From positions 434,001 to 498,000 of the forward strand of contig CAWAHD010000001.1 of NCBI GenBank assembly GCA_963781785.1: 64,000 nt of DNA, read 5' to 3'. The notes beneath the pieces are model-generated. The model was not told the DNA's origin. It searched no databases and saw only the letters and a program-made list of their open reading frames with translations. This DNA is from CAWAHD01 sp963781785. Lineage in GTDB: Bacteria > Planctomycetota > Planctomycetia > Isosphaerales > Isosphaeraceae. The first letter of the stretch is position 1, and each line of letters starts with the position of its first letter. The position numbers and the translations under genes are program-made. Positions 17,039 through 26,696 of this stretch are shown one piece after another.

Positions 17039-17713
17039 ATGGAACGACGGTCGAGATGCACTATGGGTCGCCCGGCGCGTCATGCCCGATCGGCTGAACC
17101 GTGGCAAGGCGCGGCGTTGGTTGGGTTCGTCGCGTTCGCGCTGGCCGGGAGCGTCCGGGCCGCGAGGGCGGACGAGACCACCAAGCTGGACTGCGGCGTC
17201 AACGCACTCTTCATACTGCTTCACCTCGAGGGGCGTCCCGTCACGCTCGATCGCCTCTTGTCCGGGTTGCCACCTCGGCGTCCGGACGGTTATTCGATGG
17301 CCGAGCTGGTGACGGCGGCGCGATCGCTCGGCGTGGATCTCGAGGGCGTACACTTCGCCAGAGGAGACAAGGCGCTCACCCGGCCGGCAATTGCGTTTCT
17401 GAAGCAGGGGAAGGGCGGGCATTTCGCGATTCTCCGCCCGGTTGGAACGACGGGGACGATGGTTCAAGTGATCGATCCGCCCTCGCCGCCCTGGATCGCG
17501 GACTACGACCGTGTCTTAGCGGCAAAACCGTGGACGGGTCGTATTCTTGTGGCCCGAAAGCCGTGGATCGTGCGGAACGTCGTTCCTCTGCTCATGGCTG
17601 TTGCCGGGGCGTTCCTACTCGTCGCGGCGTTTCGCCATCGCCTGCGGCCCTGGCGGCGACGTGAGGCGGTCGACTCGGCGCGCGGGAAGACCGAACGACA
17701 AGGCGCCGCTTGA
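17039..17713 (+). CDS. exported C39-like cysteine peptidase, copy B
   Basis: 224 residues, paralogue of the protein at 13084, intact. Signal or anchor segment ALVGFVAFALAGSV, C39-like domain with Cys in KLDCGVNALF, His in GGHFAILRPV and Asp in VIDPP, and a second membrane segment (VVPLLMAVAGAFLLVAAF). Glu again replaces the usual oxyanion Gln. The C-terminal tail is shorter than in copy A and ends in basic residues. Conservation of the triad in both copies argues that the peptidase is under selection. Confidence 0.75.
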   Translation: MERRSRCTMGRPARHARSAEPWQGAALVGFVAFALAGSVRAARADETTKLDCGVNALFILLHLEGRPVTLDRLLSGLPPRRPDGYSMAELVTAARSLGVDLEGVHFARGDKALTRPAIAFLKQGKGGHFAILRPVGTTGTMVQVIDPPSPPWIADYDRVLAAKPWTGRILVARKPWIVRNVVPLLMAVAGAFLLVAAFRHRLRPWRRREAVDSARGKTERQGAA

Positions 17714-18006
17714 ATCCAACGTCAGCGGGCGATGTCGCCATCGGCAACCTCTTACCGTTGCCCTGTTTGGCCAGGTACGTCGATTTGAGGAATCCGGCTC
17801 GACTGTGCTAGACTAGATTCCGTGGTTCGGCGGTGAGATTGAGCCGGCGGTGGCCGGAGACACCGGCTCGGGCCGAGCCAATTTCCGGGGGCGCCGCGTC
17901 ACTCGATGAAGGAACCACGAGACGATGCGAGGTGGAGACGTATTCCCGCGCCCGCGAGGGCGAGCGAAACGGCCCAAAGTCGACAGTGGGGATCGGAGAC
18001 ACGTCA

Positions 18007-18315
18007 ATGCCGCGTTACGTCAAGCTGGCCACGCTGGATGAACTTCCGCCTGGGGCTGCCAAGGAGGTGGAATTCGAGGGGCGCGTCTACGCGCTCTACC
18101 ACATCGACGGCGTGATCTCGGTGATCGACGGGATCTGCCCACATCAAGGAGGCCCGCTGGCAGAGGGGGTCGTGGAGGGAACGACCGTGACATGTCCCTG
18201 GCATGGGTGGCAATTCGATATCCGATCCGGCAAGACACCGCTCGGGCCGAAGATCAAACAACCTGTTTACGAAGTCAAGGTCGAGAATCAGGATGTGCTG
18301 GTGGAGGTGCCCTGA
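18007..18315 (+). CDS. Rieske [2Fe-2S] ferredoxin-type protein
   Basis: 102 residues. The two cluster-binding motifs are CPHQGG and CPWHGW, giving two Cys and two His ligands at the usual spacing, within a NirD or dioxygenase-ferredoxin type fold. No signal or membrane segment is seen, so it is probably a soluble cytoplasmic electron carrier or the small subunit of an oxygenase. No oxygenase or reductase partner lies next to it. ATG 18007 is chosen because it begins the domain (MPRYVKLATLDELPPG); the longer upstream frame has no similarity. Confidence 0.88.
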   Translation: MPRYVKLATLDELPPGAAKEVEFEGRVYALYHIDGVISVIDGICPHQGGPLAEGVVEGTTVTCPWHGWQFDIRSGKTPLGPKIKQPVYEVKVENQDVLVEVP

Positions 18316-18411
18316 AGCTGCCACCAACCGTTCACGTCAGCTCGGCATGTCCCGGTCCATCCCTCTTGCTTGATCGGTCTCACCTCTGCAAGGCGTTTAC
18401 GAACCAGACCC

Positions 18412-19380
18412 GTGACGCGATACCGCCGGTTTCGAAACTCTGATTCGCCGGCTCTGGCCCGGCTCTGGAACCAGTCATTTTCTGGGCCAGGCATCGTCCG
18501 CCCCGTGCGGGTGCATGAGCTGGATTCCCACGCGTTCGGAACAGTCATTTTCGACGCGTCGGGTCTGATCGTCGCCGAGATCGATGGCCGGATTGCAGGG
18601 TTTGTCCACGCCGGGTTCGGGCCTGACCTGCCCGTCGAATCTTCCCAGCCGTTCCAGCTCTGCCACGAGCTGGGGACGGTCGCCATGCTGGTGGTTGAGC
18701 CGGGCCTGGAGGACGGCGATCTGGTCGCTGGCCTGATCGAGGCGGCCGAAGGTTATCTCCGGTCGCACGGAGCCAAGGTCGTTTATGCCGGAACGCTGTT
18801 TCCGCTCAACCCGTTTTACTGGGGTGTTGCCGGTGGCAGCGAGGGGGCAGGTGTTCTGAGCGGGAATCAGGCGTTTCACCGTGCCTTGAACGAGCGGGGA
18901 TACCAGCCAGCCGGGAAGACGGTTCTTCTGGAGGCGGATCTCGGTGTTCCCGAGCGCCGTGACCCCCGCGCCGTCTTGATCCGCCGTCAGACGGACCTTG
19001 AATTCATCGATGACGCACTGCCGGTCGACTGGTGGCAAAACCAGGCGATCGGCGATTTTCAGATCATGAAGGCAAGCCTGTATTCCAAAGCGTCGGGCGC
19101 CGAGATCGCCCGCGCCAGGGCTTGGGATATGGGGTGGTTCGGCCGCGGCGACAGCCATCCCCGGATCGGCCTGATCGACGTCGAGGTTCCGGAAGAACAT
19201 CGTCGCAAGGGCTATGGCCGCTTCCTCATCAGCGAGATCTTCCGGCGCGCCCGAGACAACCTGGTCAGCCTGGTCGCCGTGGGCGCTTCGGAGGCCAACC
19301 AGCCCGCGCTCGCGCTCTACGCCTCGCTCGGCTTCCAGCCGGTCGATCGGGCCACGCTCTACCGCCTTCCCGGCGAATGA
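18412..19380 (+). CDS. double GNAT-domain N-acetyltransferase
   Basis: About 322 residues from GTG 18412 (VTRYRRFRNSD); a TTG at 18370 would add 14. Two GNAT folds lie in series. The first, around residues 5-150, ends in AMLVVEPGLEDGDLVAGLI. The second, around residues 180-320, has the acetyl-CoA loop EEHRRKGYGRFLISEIF (R-x-x-G-x-G type) and the C-terminal ANQPALALYASLGFQ block. The layout resembles MshD-type double acetyltransferases, but the substrate is unknown. The gene is intact. Confidence 0.8.
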   Translation: MTRYRRFRNSDSPALARLWNQSFSGPGIVRPVRVHELDSHAFGTVIFDASGLIVAEIDGRIAGFVHAGFGPDLPVESSQPFQLCHELGTVAMLVVEPGLEDGDLVAGLIEAAEGYLRSHGAKVVYAGTLFPLNPFYWGVAGGSEGAGVLSGNQAFHRALNERGYQPAGKTVLLEADLGVPERRDPRAVLIRRQTDLEFIDDALPVDWWQNQAIGDFQIMKASLYSKASGAEIARARAWDMGWFGRGDSHPRIGLIDVEVPEEHRRKGYGRFLISEIFRRARDNLVSLVAVGASEANQPALALYASLGFQPVDRATLYRLPGE

Positions 19381-19605
19381 GCGATCGGAATTTCGGGTTT
19401 TGTGCTTGGCTCTTGTCGACGGCCGCGCCGGGTAATCGAAGTTGCTCTTGATGAGTTTCGGGATCTTGGTATCCACTGGCTATCATCGCGTTCTGACAAC
19501 CCCTCGACCGCCCTGGTGCCGCGCAGCGCCGAGGCCTTGTGACGACGAACGGGGTCTCGCGCTGGTGACGGACACGGCGGGCTGTTTCTTCTGAGCAATG
19601 GTGAC

Positions 19606-19920
19606 ATGGCAAGACGAACTTTGAATCGACGAGAGCTACGGGCCGCGGCTGAAGCCGCGGAGGCGATGGGGATCTCCTCTGAGCCGGAGCGCAAGCGAGC
19701 GCCTCGCGCCCAGGCCGAGGCCGCGAAGCGAGCCAAACCCGTCGCCGGACCGAGAATGCGGGTTGTCTGGGCCGTCTGCGATCTCGGCGGACGGACGGTA
19801 GCGACCTTCGACTATTCGCGGAAATCCGAGGCGGAAGAACTCATCACCCAGTTGAAATCGCGGGGCAAAGGAGCGCATTTCCTGCGCTCGCTCAAAGAGC
19901 CGATGCAGCCGGAACTCTGA
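19606..19920 (+). CDS. small basic protein of unknown function
   Basis: 104 residues. The first half is basic and Ala-rich (RRELRAAAEAAEAMG, KRAPRAQAEAAKRAK). The second half is a compact alpha/beta-looking domain (MRVVWAVCDLGGRTVATFDY followed by KSEAEELITQLKSRGKGAHF). No transmembrane segment. No known family is recognised. It ends three bases before the end of the convergent SDR gene. Confidence 0.6.
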   Translation: MARRTLNRRELRAAAEAAEAMGISSEPERKRAPRAQAEAAKRAKPVAGPRMRVVWAVCDLGGRTVATFDYSRKSEAEELITQLKSRGKGAHFLRSLKEPMQPEL

Positions 19921-19923
19921 GGA

Positions 19924-20724
19924 CTAGCGGGCCATTGCATCGCGGAGCGAGCTCGGTTCAAAACGCGTCATGATCCAGTCGAACAGGGGCGGAAGCCAGT
20001 GCGCCACGCTCACGATCATCCAGGCGCGCCAGCTCGGCAGCACGAAGGTCGAACGGCTGTCTATTCCCCGAACAATCGCTTTAGCGATCCTCGCCGTGGG
20101 TTCACCATGGGTGGCCGCCATCGTTTCCTCCCCAGGCCGGCCCAACGCGACCTGCCGGAATTCGCTATTCGTCCTGCCGGGACACGCAGCCCACACCCGC
20201 ACCCCGGTGCCCCGTAGCTCGTAGCTCAAGCTCTTCACTAATCCATTGACTGCATGCTTGCTTGCAACATAGACGGCCGAGTCACGAAGCCCGATGAAGC
20301 CGAGGACCGAAGAGATTTGAAGGATTTGACCGTTTCCCCTGGCTTTCATGTGTTGGATCGCCTTCTGGGAGAAGTCGAGCAGGGCGATGAGATTGAGGTC
20401 GAGGATCTGGCGGATGGCCTGCGGATCCTGCGAGGCGAACTCTGAATAGTTTCCCATGCCTGCGTTGTTGACCAGTAGATCGACGCCCCCGGGCATGGCG
20501 AGGGCGAGGTCCCAGAGTTGCTGCCGGAAGTTGGGGTCTGTGATATCGCCTGCGATGACCTGGACTCGGCCGGGGCTCAGCTCGGCGGCCAAGGCTTCCA
20601 GCCGCTCGAGGCGCCGGGCGGTTGCGATGACGGTCATCCCACGGTCAGTCACGAGCTGGCGCACCAATTCGCGACCAAGGCCTGACGACGCACCCGTGAC
20701 CACGGCATTCGCGTTTTGAATCAT
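19924..20724 (-). CDS. SDR-family short-chain dehydrogenase
   Basis: 266 residues, classical SDR. The NAD(P)-binding motif is TGASSGLG at the N-terminus with an Arg-rich loop (ATARRLERL) that suggests NADP preference. The NNAG motif, catalytic Ser in QISSVLGF and YVASK with Tyr and Lys are present. A hydrophobic C-terminal stretch (AWMIVSVAHWLPPLFDWIM) is typical of membrane-associated SDRs that act on lipid-like substrates. The substrate is not known. Intact. Confidence 0.88.
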   Translation of the reverse strand: MIQNANAVVTGASSGLGRELVRQLVTDRGMTVIATARRLERLEALAAELSPGRVQVIAGDITDPNFRQQLWDLALAMPGGVDLLVNNAGMGNYSEFASQDPQAIRQILDLNLIALLDFSQKAIQHMKARGNGQILQISSVLGFIGLRDSAVYVASKHAVNGLVKSLSYELRGTGVRVWAACPGRTNSEFRQVALGRPGEETMAATHGEPTARIAKAIVRGIDSRSTFVLPSWRAWMIVSVAHWLPPLFDWIMTRFEPSSLRDAMAR

Positions 20725-20860
20725 GGCGAGCGGACCCCTCCTGTCTGGATGTCACTGGCTGGATTGGCGGAGTGCACGCGGGCGTTGTAGAATCTTTAGG
20801 TCGGGCTTGCTGGTAAACCGAGATCGCGCTCGACTCATCACCTGGGAGTGAGGACCCGCC

Positions 20861-22644
20861 GTGGCTGCTACCGACGAACGCGAGACAGTGACCAAGACCG
20901 CCTCGAGGCCGATGACCGGAGCAGACGTTCTGGTCGAGTCGCTGGTCGCAGCACCGGGTCGACGTCGTGTTTGCATATCCCGGCGGTGCCAGCATGCCCA
21001 TGCACCAGGCGCTGACGCGGTTTCGCGAGCAGATCCGGACCATCTTACCTCGTCACGAACAAGGGGGCATCTTCGCGGCCGAGGGCTACGCCCGGGCCAC
21101 CGGCAAGCCCGGAGTCGTGATGGCGACTTCGGGCCCCGGTGCGCTCAATCTCGTCACCGGTCTGGCCGACGCCAAGATGGATTCGGTCCCGCTGGTGGCG
21201 ATCACCGGCCAGGTGCCGCGGCACGTCATCGGCACCGATGCGTTTCAGGAAACGCCGATGGTCGAGGTCTCCCGGGCGATCACCAAGCACCATTACCTGG
21301 TTCAGGATGCCAGCGACCTCGCGCGGATCGTCAAGGAAGCGTTTCACCTGGCGCAGCACCGGACGGCCCGGGCCGGTCCTGATCGACATTCCCAAGGACG
21401 TTCAGAACACCGTGGTTTCGAGCCCGGCTTTCGATGTCGCGATGGACTTGCCTGGTTATCGGCTGCCGCCGCCCCCGTCGCGCCAGAGAATCGACGAAGT
21501 CGTGGCGGCGATTCGAACGAGCTCCAAGCCGATCATCTACTGCGGCGGCGGCGTGATCGCGTCCAATGCGGCCGAAGAACTGCGCGAGTTCGCCGCCAAG
21601 ACCGGCATTCCTGTGGCAATGACCGTGCACGGCCTGGGAGCGATCCCCAGCGATCACTACCTCTCGCTCAACATGCTGGGAATGCACGGCACCGTCTACG
21701 CCAATTACGCCGTGAACGAGGCCGATCTGCTCCTGGCCCTCGGCGTCCGGTTCGACGACCGGGTTACCGGCAAACTCAGCGAGTTTGCCAAGCACGGGCG
21801 GATCGTGCACGTCGACATCGATGCCTCCGAGATCAACAAGAACAAGTTTGCTCATCATACCCCTTCACGCCGACGTCAAGAGTTTTCTGAAAGCGATCAA
21901 TCCGCTGGTCTCGCGGGGTGACTGGCGGGATTGGCACCAGCAGATCGACGAATGGCGCGCCAGCGACCCGATGACCTATGACCAGCGCGACGATGTGATT
22001 CTGCCCCAGTACGTGCTCGAGCAGTTCTCGAAATTGGCCAAGGGCGAATTCATCATGACGACCGGGGTCGGCCAGCATCAGATGTGGGCTGCACAGTGGA
22101 CCAGGCTCAAGCATCCCCGCACCTGGATCACGTCCGGCGGCCTGGGCTCGATGGGCTACGGCCTCCCCGCCGCGATGGGAGCTCAGGCCGCGTTTCCCGA
22201 CGCCCTGGTTGTCGATATCGACGGCGACGGCAGCTTCCTCATGAATATTCAGGAACTGGCCACGGTTTATTGCGAGAACTTGCCGGTCAAGGTGCATCGT
22301 CCTCAACAACCAGCATCTGGGCATGGTCGTGCAGTGGGAAGACCGGTTCTACGACAGCAACCGGGCCCACACCTACCTCGGGCCCGATTCACCACCCCGA
22401 GGCGGTCGGCCAGGGCGACGGCAGACCTGCCGGAGTCGATCTATCCCAACTTCGTGGAGATCGCCCGCGGCTTCGGCGTCAAGGCGCGGCAGATCCGCAA
22501 GAAGGACGAGGTCGTCGACGCCCTCGCCGAGATGATCGCCCATCCCGGGCCCGTACGTGCTCGACGTCCTGGTTCCCTACCAGGAGCACGTCCTGCCGAT
22601 GATTCCCGCCGGCATGACCGTGCGCGACATCATCAAGAGATTGA
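20861..22644 (+). CDS. ilvB: acetolactate synthase large subunit (multiple frameshifts)
   Basis: ThDP enzyme making acetolactate for branched-chain amino acids. All expected blocks are present but spread over the three forward frames: VFAYPGGASMPMHQAL, ILPRHEQGGIFAAEGYARA with the catalytic Glu, GTDAFQETPMVEVSRAITKH, GRPGPVLIDIPKDVQ, GVRFDDRVTGK, GGLGSMGYGLPAAMG, the ThDP/Mg motif DIDGDGSFLMNIQELATV, and LNNQHLGMVVQWEDRFY. Frame changes occur near 20950, 21365, 21860, 22293, 22380-22430, 22550 and at the end. Most are single extra or missing bases. GTG 20861 has GGGAGTGAGG upstream; the presumed stop is TGA 22642. The conserved protein sequence argues against long decay. No ilvN follows. Confidence 0.8.
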
Positions 22645-22653
22645 GGCCCCCGG

Positions 22654-24234
22654 TCAGTTCACCCAGACCGGCTCATCGATCAGGAGATTATACTTCTTCA
22701 TTTTCTTGTAAAGAGTGGTGCGATTGATGTCGAGCACTCGGGCCGTCTCCTGGCGGTTCCAGTTGAAGGCTTGAAGCGCCTGGACGATGATCCGCTTCTC
22801 GGGTTCTTCGAGGGCTTCCTTGAGGGGCCGGACGCCCATCTTCAGGTGAGGCCGGGGGTGCCTGCGCCGCCTGAGCGCGCCTGGCGGCTGATGGTTCAGG
22901 ATCGGTGCCAGATGGTTCGAAGTGATCCGCGGGCCGTTGCACAGCGCGACGGCGCGCTGGACGGCCGCCTCGAGCTCGCGGACGTTGCCGGGCCAGTCGT
23001 GTTTCTGCAGGACGTCAAGGGCGTCGCGGGTGAATCCGGCCACGTTTTTATGAAATTCCCGGGCGTAGTGGTTGCGGAACCATTCGGCCAGAAGCTCGAC
23101 GTCGGTTCCCCGATGCCGCAAGGGGGGCAGCATCAGGCTGATCACGCTGATGCGATGATAGAGCTCCTGGCGAAACCGGCCCTGCTCGATCAGGGCGGTC
23201 AGGTTTTCGCTGGTCGACATCAAGAACCGCGCCTCGCCAGGCTGCGAGGGATGCCCGGCGCTGGCTTCGTAGTCGCGGAATTGCAGCTCGCGCAGCAGGT
23301 TGAGCTGCAATTCGAGCGGCAGCGCGGCCACTTCATCAAGATAGAGCGTGCCCCCCTGGGCCTGAACCAGCTTGCTGGCCCAATCGAGGGACTCGATTGC
23401 ACCGCAATCGGGGGAGAGTCTCCACTGCGCTCCTGTGGCAAGCCATCGTCAGCCACGGCCGATCCTTCGACGGTGACGAACGGACGTTCCGGCTCGGGCC
23501 CGAGCGAGTGGATCAACCGGGCCAGCAGCGACTTGCCGGTGCCTGGTTCGCCGACGATCAGAACCGAAGTGCGAGTGCCCGCGATCGTCACCGCCAGATC
23601 GATGACCTGGCGCCAGCTTGGATCGTTGCCGATCAAGCCGAGCTCACGCGCGAGCTGATCGATACGCTGGGGCGGGTTGACCGGCGGAGCTACCAGCAGG
23701 GCCGAATTTGTCGTCGGGGTAGAATGGTTCGAGATGGGCGGCCAGAAGCGCCATCGGACGCGGTGCGGTGACAGTTAGCTCGCCGGCCGGCGCGACAGCG
23801 GCCAGCGGTCTGGTCCCTGGCAATGATGGCGATGCCGCCGCGGTAGCCGATTCCGTGGGCCGCGCCTCGCTCCGTTCCAGTGCTTGCAGAACGGCAGCGC
23901 GCAGCTCCGCCGCCGGAACCGGATACTTGAGAACCGCCATCGCTCCCAACCGCAGCGCTTCCTTGGCACGCTCCGGGTGCAGACGCGGAAACAACAGGAT
24001 CACCGGAACTTCTCGATGCTTCCGCCGCACATACGTCAGAAGTTCCAGCGCCTCGCCGTCGAGAGGATCGACACCGGCCAGGACCAGGTCGATATTGTTC
24101 CGCTCCATCAGGCGAACAGCCGCGCGATCGGTCGTGGCTTCTTCGATGACGTGACCCAGCGACTTCAGCATCGAGGTCAAGAGGGCCAGTCCCGCGGGAT
24201 CAGGATAGAGGATGAGGATTCGGAGCTTATGCAT
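22654..24234 (-). CDS. NtrC-like regulator with degenerate receiver and no GAFTGA (frameshifted)
   Basis: Order of parts: receiver-like domain, AAA+ domain, Fis-type helix-turn-helix. The receiver starts at MHKLRILILYPDPAGLA, where only one of the usual acidic pair remains. The phospho-acceptor Asp is replaced by Gly in DLVLAGVDPLDG; the conserved Lys remains in VLKYPVP. The AAA+ domain has Walker A GEPGTGKS, Walker B GGTLYLDEV and RFRQELYHRI, but no GAFTGA loop in any frame between them. The HTH is at EKRIIVQALQAFNWNRQETA. Frame changes near 23705 (extra G) and 23410 (missing base) need joining. Lacking GAFTGA, it is unlikely to activate sigma-54 polymerase in the usual way. It is convergent with ilvB, ten bases away. 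Confidence 0.75.
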
Positions 24235-24830
24235 GGGAATATCTCTCGCGATGCGCTTCAAGTCCCAGAAACGCGAAGTCGTCCGTCATCCTTGAGAAAT
24301 CGGCAACATTCTCGCGTGGCGTAGACTGGCAACCTTGATCGGCCAGCCATGCGGCGGTATGCAACCGTCGTGCCTGGTGGCAGGTTGATGGCGAGGGCAA
24401 ATGTCGTCGTTCTGTTGAAACATGTATGTCACGGAGGCAACATCGTCAAAAAGCTAATCGAAAGCCGGGCACGCCGTTGCTTGCCGACGAATCGTCGTCA
24501 CAGCGGTCAACGCTCCGAATCGCCAACCACGATCCGCGGTCGGGATTCGAGATTCTTCGGATCCGGTCAGTATTTAAGGACGGTCAGGCGGACGAAACGT
24601 TTCTTCGATCGGGCGGAGTGACAGCCGGGGAAAGCCTCAAGGCGGTGCGGTGCAGATTGGTTTCAAAATCCGGATTTCACGGCGATTCTCGATTTCGTCG
24701 TGAGCCAGGCAGGGTGGGCAGGGGCTCCGCCCATTGCGACTCCAGGCCCGAGCTCTCAGGAGACTCACAGTCCTGAGGATAGGGGCCCCATTTCAGCTTG
24801 AGTGCACTCTCGTCATCTTCCCGGTCCGTT
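24235..24830. other. intergenic, nothing recognised
   Basis: About 570 bases between two minus-strand genes. The short open frames on both strands lack similarity or initiation signals. The promoter of the NtrC-like gene should lie at its left end, but no convincing boxes were picked out. Confidence 0.45.
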
Positions 24831-25715
24831 CTAGGCCCGAGGATGTGCCTCATGATAGATATCCAGTAACCGCTCCTGCGTGACGTGGGTGTAGATCTGA
24901 GTTGTCGTCAATTTTCGATGTCCGAGCAGTTCCTGCACGCTTCGGAGATCGGCGCCGCGGTCCAGCAGATGAGTGGCGAAGCTGTGCCGCAGCGTGTGTG
25001 GGCTTGCTGCACTGACCAGTCCCACACGCAGCAAATGTGACTCCAGGATGCGCCCGACGCTCCGGGTCGTCAACCGAGCACCCCGCTGATTGAGAAACAC
25101 CCCCTTTTCCGTGAAGATTCTGGGTTGACGGACCGAAATCCAGGCCCGCAGCCAGTGAATCGCCATCCGGCCGACCGGCGAGAGCCGCTCGCGCCGCCCC
25201 TTGCCGCGCACCCGCACCAATTCCTGGTCAAGATCGAGGTCGTCAAGATTCAATCCGACGAGCTCGCTAACCCGCAGGCCGCCGCCGTAAAGGGTTTCCA
25301 GCATCGCGCGATCGCGGACGCCCGGCGGGCCATCCGCCGGCACCGCATCCAGAATCCGGATCACCTCGTCGACTCGCAGGAGACGCGGCAGCTTTCGCGA
25401 CTGTCGGGGATTGCGAAGACTCGCCGACGGATCCGACGCGAGCAGTCCCTTCCGCCGGAGATACTTGAAATACGACCGCAAGCTGGCCAACCGGCGAGCC
25501 ACGGTGCTGGCGGCATAGGCTTGCCCCGTCAGCCACGCCGAATAGCGGCGCAGCCGCACCGCCGTGACCGCCGTCGGGTCTGTCCCCTCTCCCTGGGCCT
25601 CGTCCAGATACTGGCAATATAGCCCCAGATCAAACTCGTACGATCGAATCGTGTGTGCGGAAGCCCGACGCTCAATCCTCAAGTAATCAAGAAATCCCCG
25701 GACGGATTGGTCCAT
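24831..25715 (-). CDS. xerC: tyrosine recombinase XerC/XerD-like
   Basis: 294 residues, the standard Xer length, intact. The N-terminal SAM-like DNA-binding domain (FLDYLRIERRASAHTIRSYEFD) is followed by the catalytic domain. The catalytic residues are Arg in GGGLRVSEL, Lys in VRGKGRRER, His-x-x-Arg in PHTLRHSFATHLLD, His in LLGHRKL and nucleophile Tyr in TQIYTHV. It probably resolves chromosome dimers at dif, but an integron or element role cannot be excluded. No phage or integron genes are adjacent. XerC and XerD are not separable by eye. Confidence 0.88.
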   Translation of the reverse strand: MDQSVRGFLDYLRIERRASAHTIRSYEFDLGLYCQYLDEAQGEGTDPTAVTAVRLRRYSAWLTGQAYAASTVARRLASLRSYFKYLRRKGLLASDPSASLRNPRQSRKLPRLLRVDEVIRILDAVPADGPPGVRDRAMLETLYGGGLRVSELVGLNLDDLDLDQELVRVRGKGRRERLSPVGRMAIHWLRAWISVRQPRIFTEKGVFLNQRGARLTTRSVGRILESHLLRVGLVSAASPHTLRHSFATHLLDRGADLRSVQELLGHRKLTTTQIYTHVTQERLLDIYHEAHPRA

Positions 25716-25966
25716 GACTTACCCCTCATCCCAACGACGTCGGACCCTTCGATCATGCTCGGTCAGATTTCTCTCTTGTCGGCGATCCTTCCAGGTTTTC
25801 CTCTCGGTATCTTGAAATCGGCTTAAATGCCATCACGCTGGCGTGCATCCAATCTTGCCCTATCTTGAATACGGTTCGGAGACGGCGAGTGACACATCGG
25901 GAGCGAAATATCGGCATTGCCGTCGAGTGGCCTTTCTCTTTGGTGAGTGGCAGGTTAGAATTCATT

Positions 25967-26039
25967 TGCGCCGTGGAGCAGCGGCTAGCTCGCCAGGCTC
26001 ATAACCTGGAGGTCGTAGGTTCGATTCCTACCGGCGCAA
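25967..26039 (+). tRNA. tRNA-Met (CAT), initiator-like
   Basis: Cloverleaf with acceptor TGCGCCG/CGGCGCA, D arm GAGC-GCTC, anticodon arm CCAGG-CTCATAA-CCTGG and T arm GTAGG-TTCGATT-CCTAC. Features of an initiator are the weak T1:A72 end pair, A11:T24 in the D stem and the loop CTCATAA with C-C and G-G at the base of the stem. The third of the usual three G:C pairs is A29:T41. The next gene starts one base after the tRNA. Confidence 0.93.
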
Positions 26040-26500
26040 ATGACTGAATCGCACGCGGACGATGCCGAAACATTGACCCATCGCCTCATTTTGCCGCGTG
26101 ATGCCAACCACCACGGCACGCTCTACGCTGGCGTCCTTCTGTCGTTGGCCCTCGAAGCCGGCTACGCGACCGCATTCCGAGCCGCCGGCCTGAATGCCAA
26201 CCTCGTTCTGAAACGAGTTCTGGATCTCCGCTGCCACGAACCGGTGCCCATCGGCCAGGTCATCCAGATCAGAGGCCGCGAAATTCATCGGGCACGCGCC
26301 AGATCATCATCGCGCTTTCCGGCTCGCTCCAGATCAACCATAAGTCATCATGGATGGATGGAGCCATGCAATTCGTCCAGGTCGATTGCGAGGGTCGGCC
26401 CGAGCCACTCGATGACGAGCCGCAGGACGAAACGATTGCACTTGCGCCTCCATGGTCGCTGCTACGGGATCGGGCATTGAAACTCTTGCATATCCGGTAG
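26040..26500 (+). CDS. acyl-CoA thioesterase, hotdog fold (frameshifted)
   Basis: The N-terminal two thirds (LTHRLILPRDANHHGTLYAG then LALEAGYATAFRAAG) match YciA/BFIT-type acyl-CoA thioesterases, with the DANHHGTLYAGVLL active-site helix. Near 26292 one G is missing from CATCGGGCACG. Restoring it continues as HRGTRQIIIALSGSLQINHK and ends at TAG 26498. As written, the frame instead stops at 26480 with an unrelated Ser/Arg-rich tail. ATG 26040 overlaps the last position after the tRNA, so the message would start inside or be processed from the tRNA transcript. Confidence 0.7.
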
Positions 26501-26696
26501 CGGCGACCAAGCGACATTTCTCACGGAATCTCCAGCGCGCCACGTAGCGAGCGGCGTCAAAGACGAGAAGATCGACGAGATCCCTCTCTCGCGATTTTCC
26601 CAGAAATCGACGTATCCGAACGTGGGGGGCTACGGCAGTAATAAGTAGTCATTCGGTCTCGACGACTGATGACGAATGCCCAAGGACGACTGACCG

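Larger units (their letters stand above)
9120..17713 (+). repeat. tandem duplication of a five-gene cassette
   Basis: Copy A (9120-13815) and copy B (13830-17713) have the same gene order, strand and spacing: DUF1573, DUF1559, small Cys-rich, two-anchor protein, C39-like. Long stretches are identical or nearly so at the DNA level, for example around 10531-10612 against 14506-14590 and 12740-12990 against 16697-16950. Copy B lost most of its DUF1573 gene. The leader before each DUF1573 gene is also duplicated, so the unit includes its 5' control region. Confidence 0.9.

Noticed and set aside
9120..17713. CRISPR array or phage island
   Set aside because: The duplication is a single gene-cassette repeat; there are no short regularly spaced repeats and no phage structural genes.
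24831..25715. Integron integrase
   Set aside because: Length and motifs are those of Xer recombinases and no integron-specific insertion or attC array is visible.
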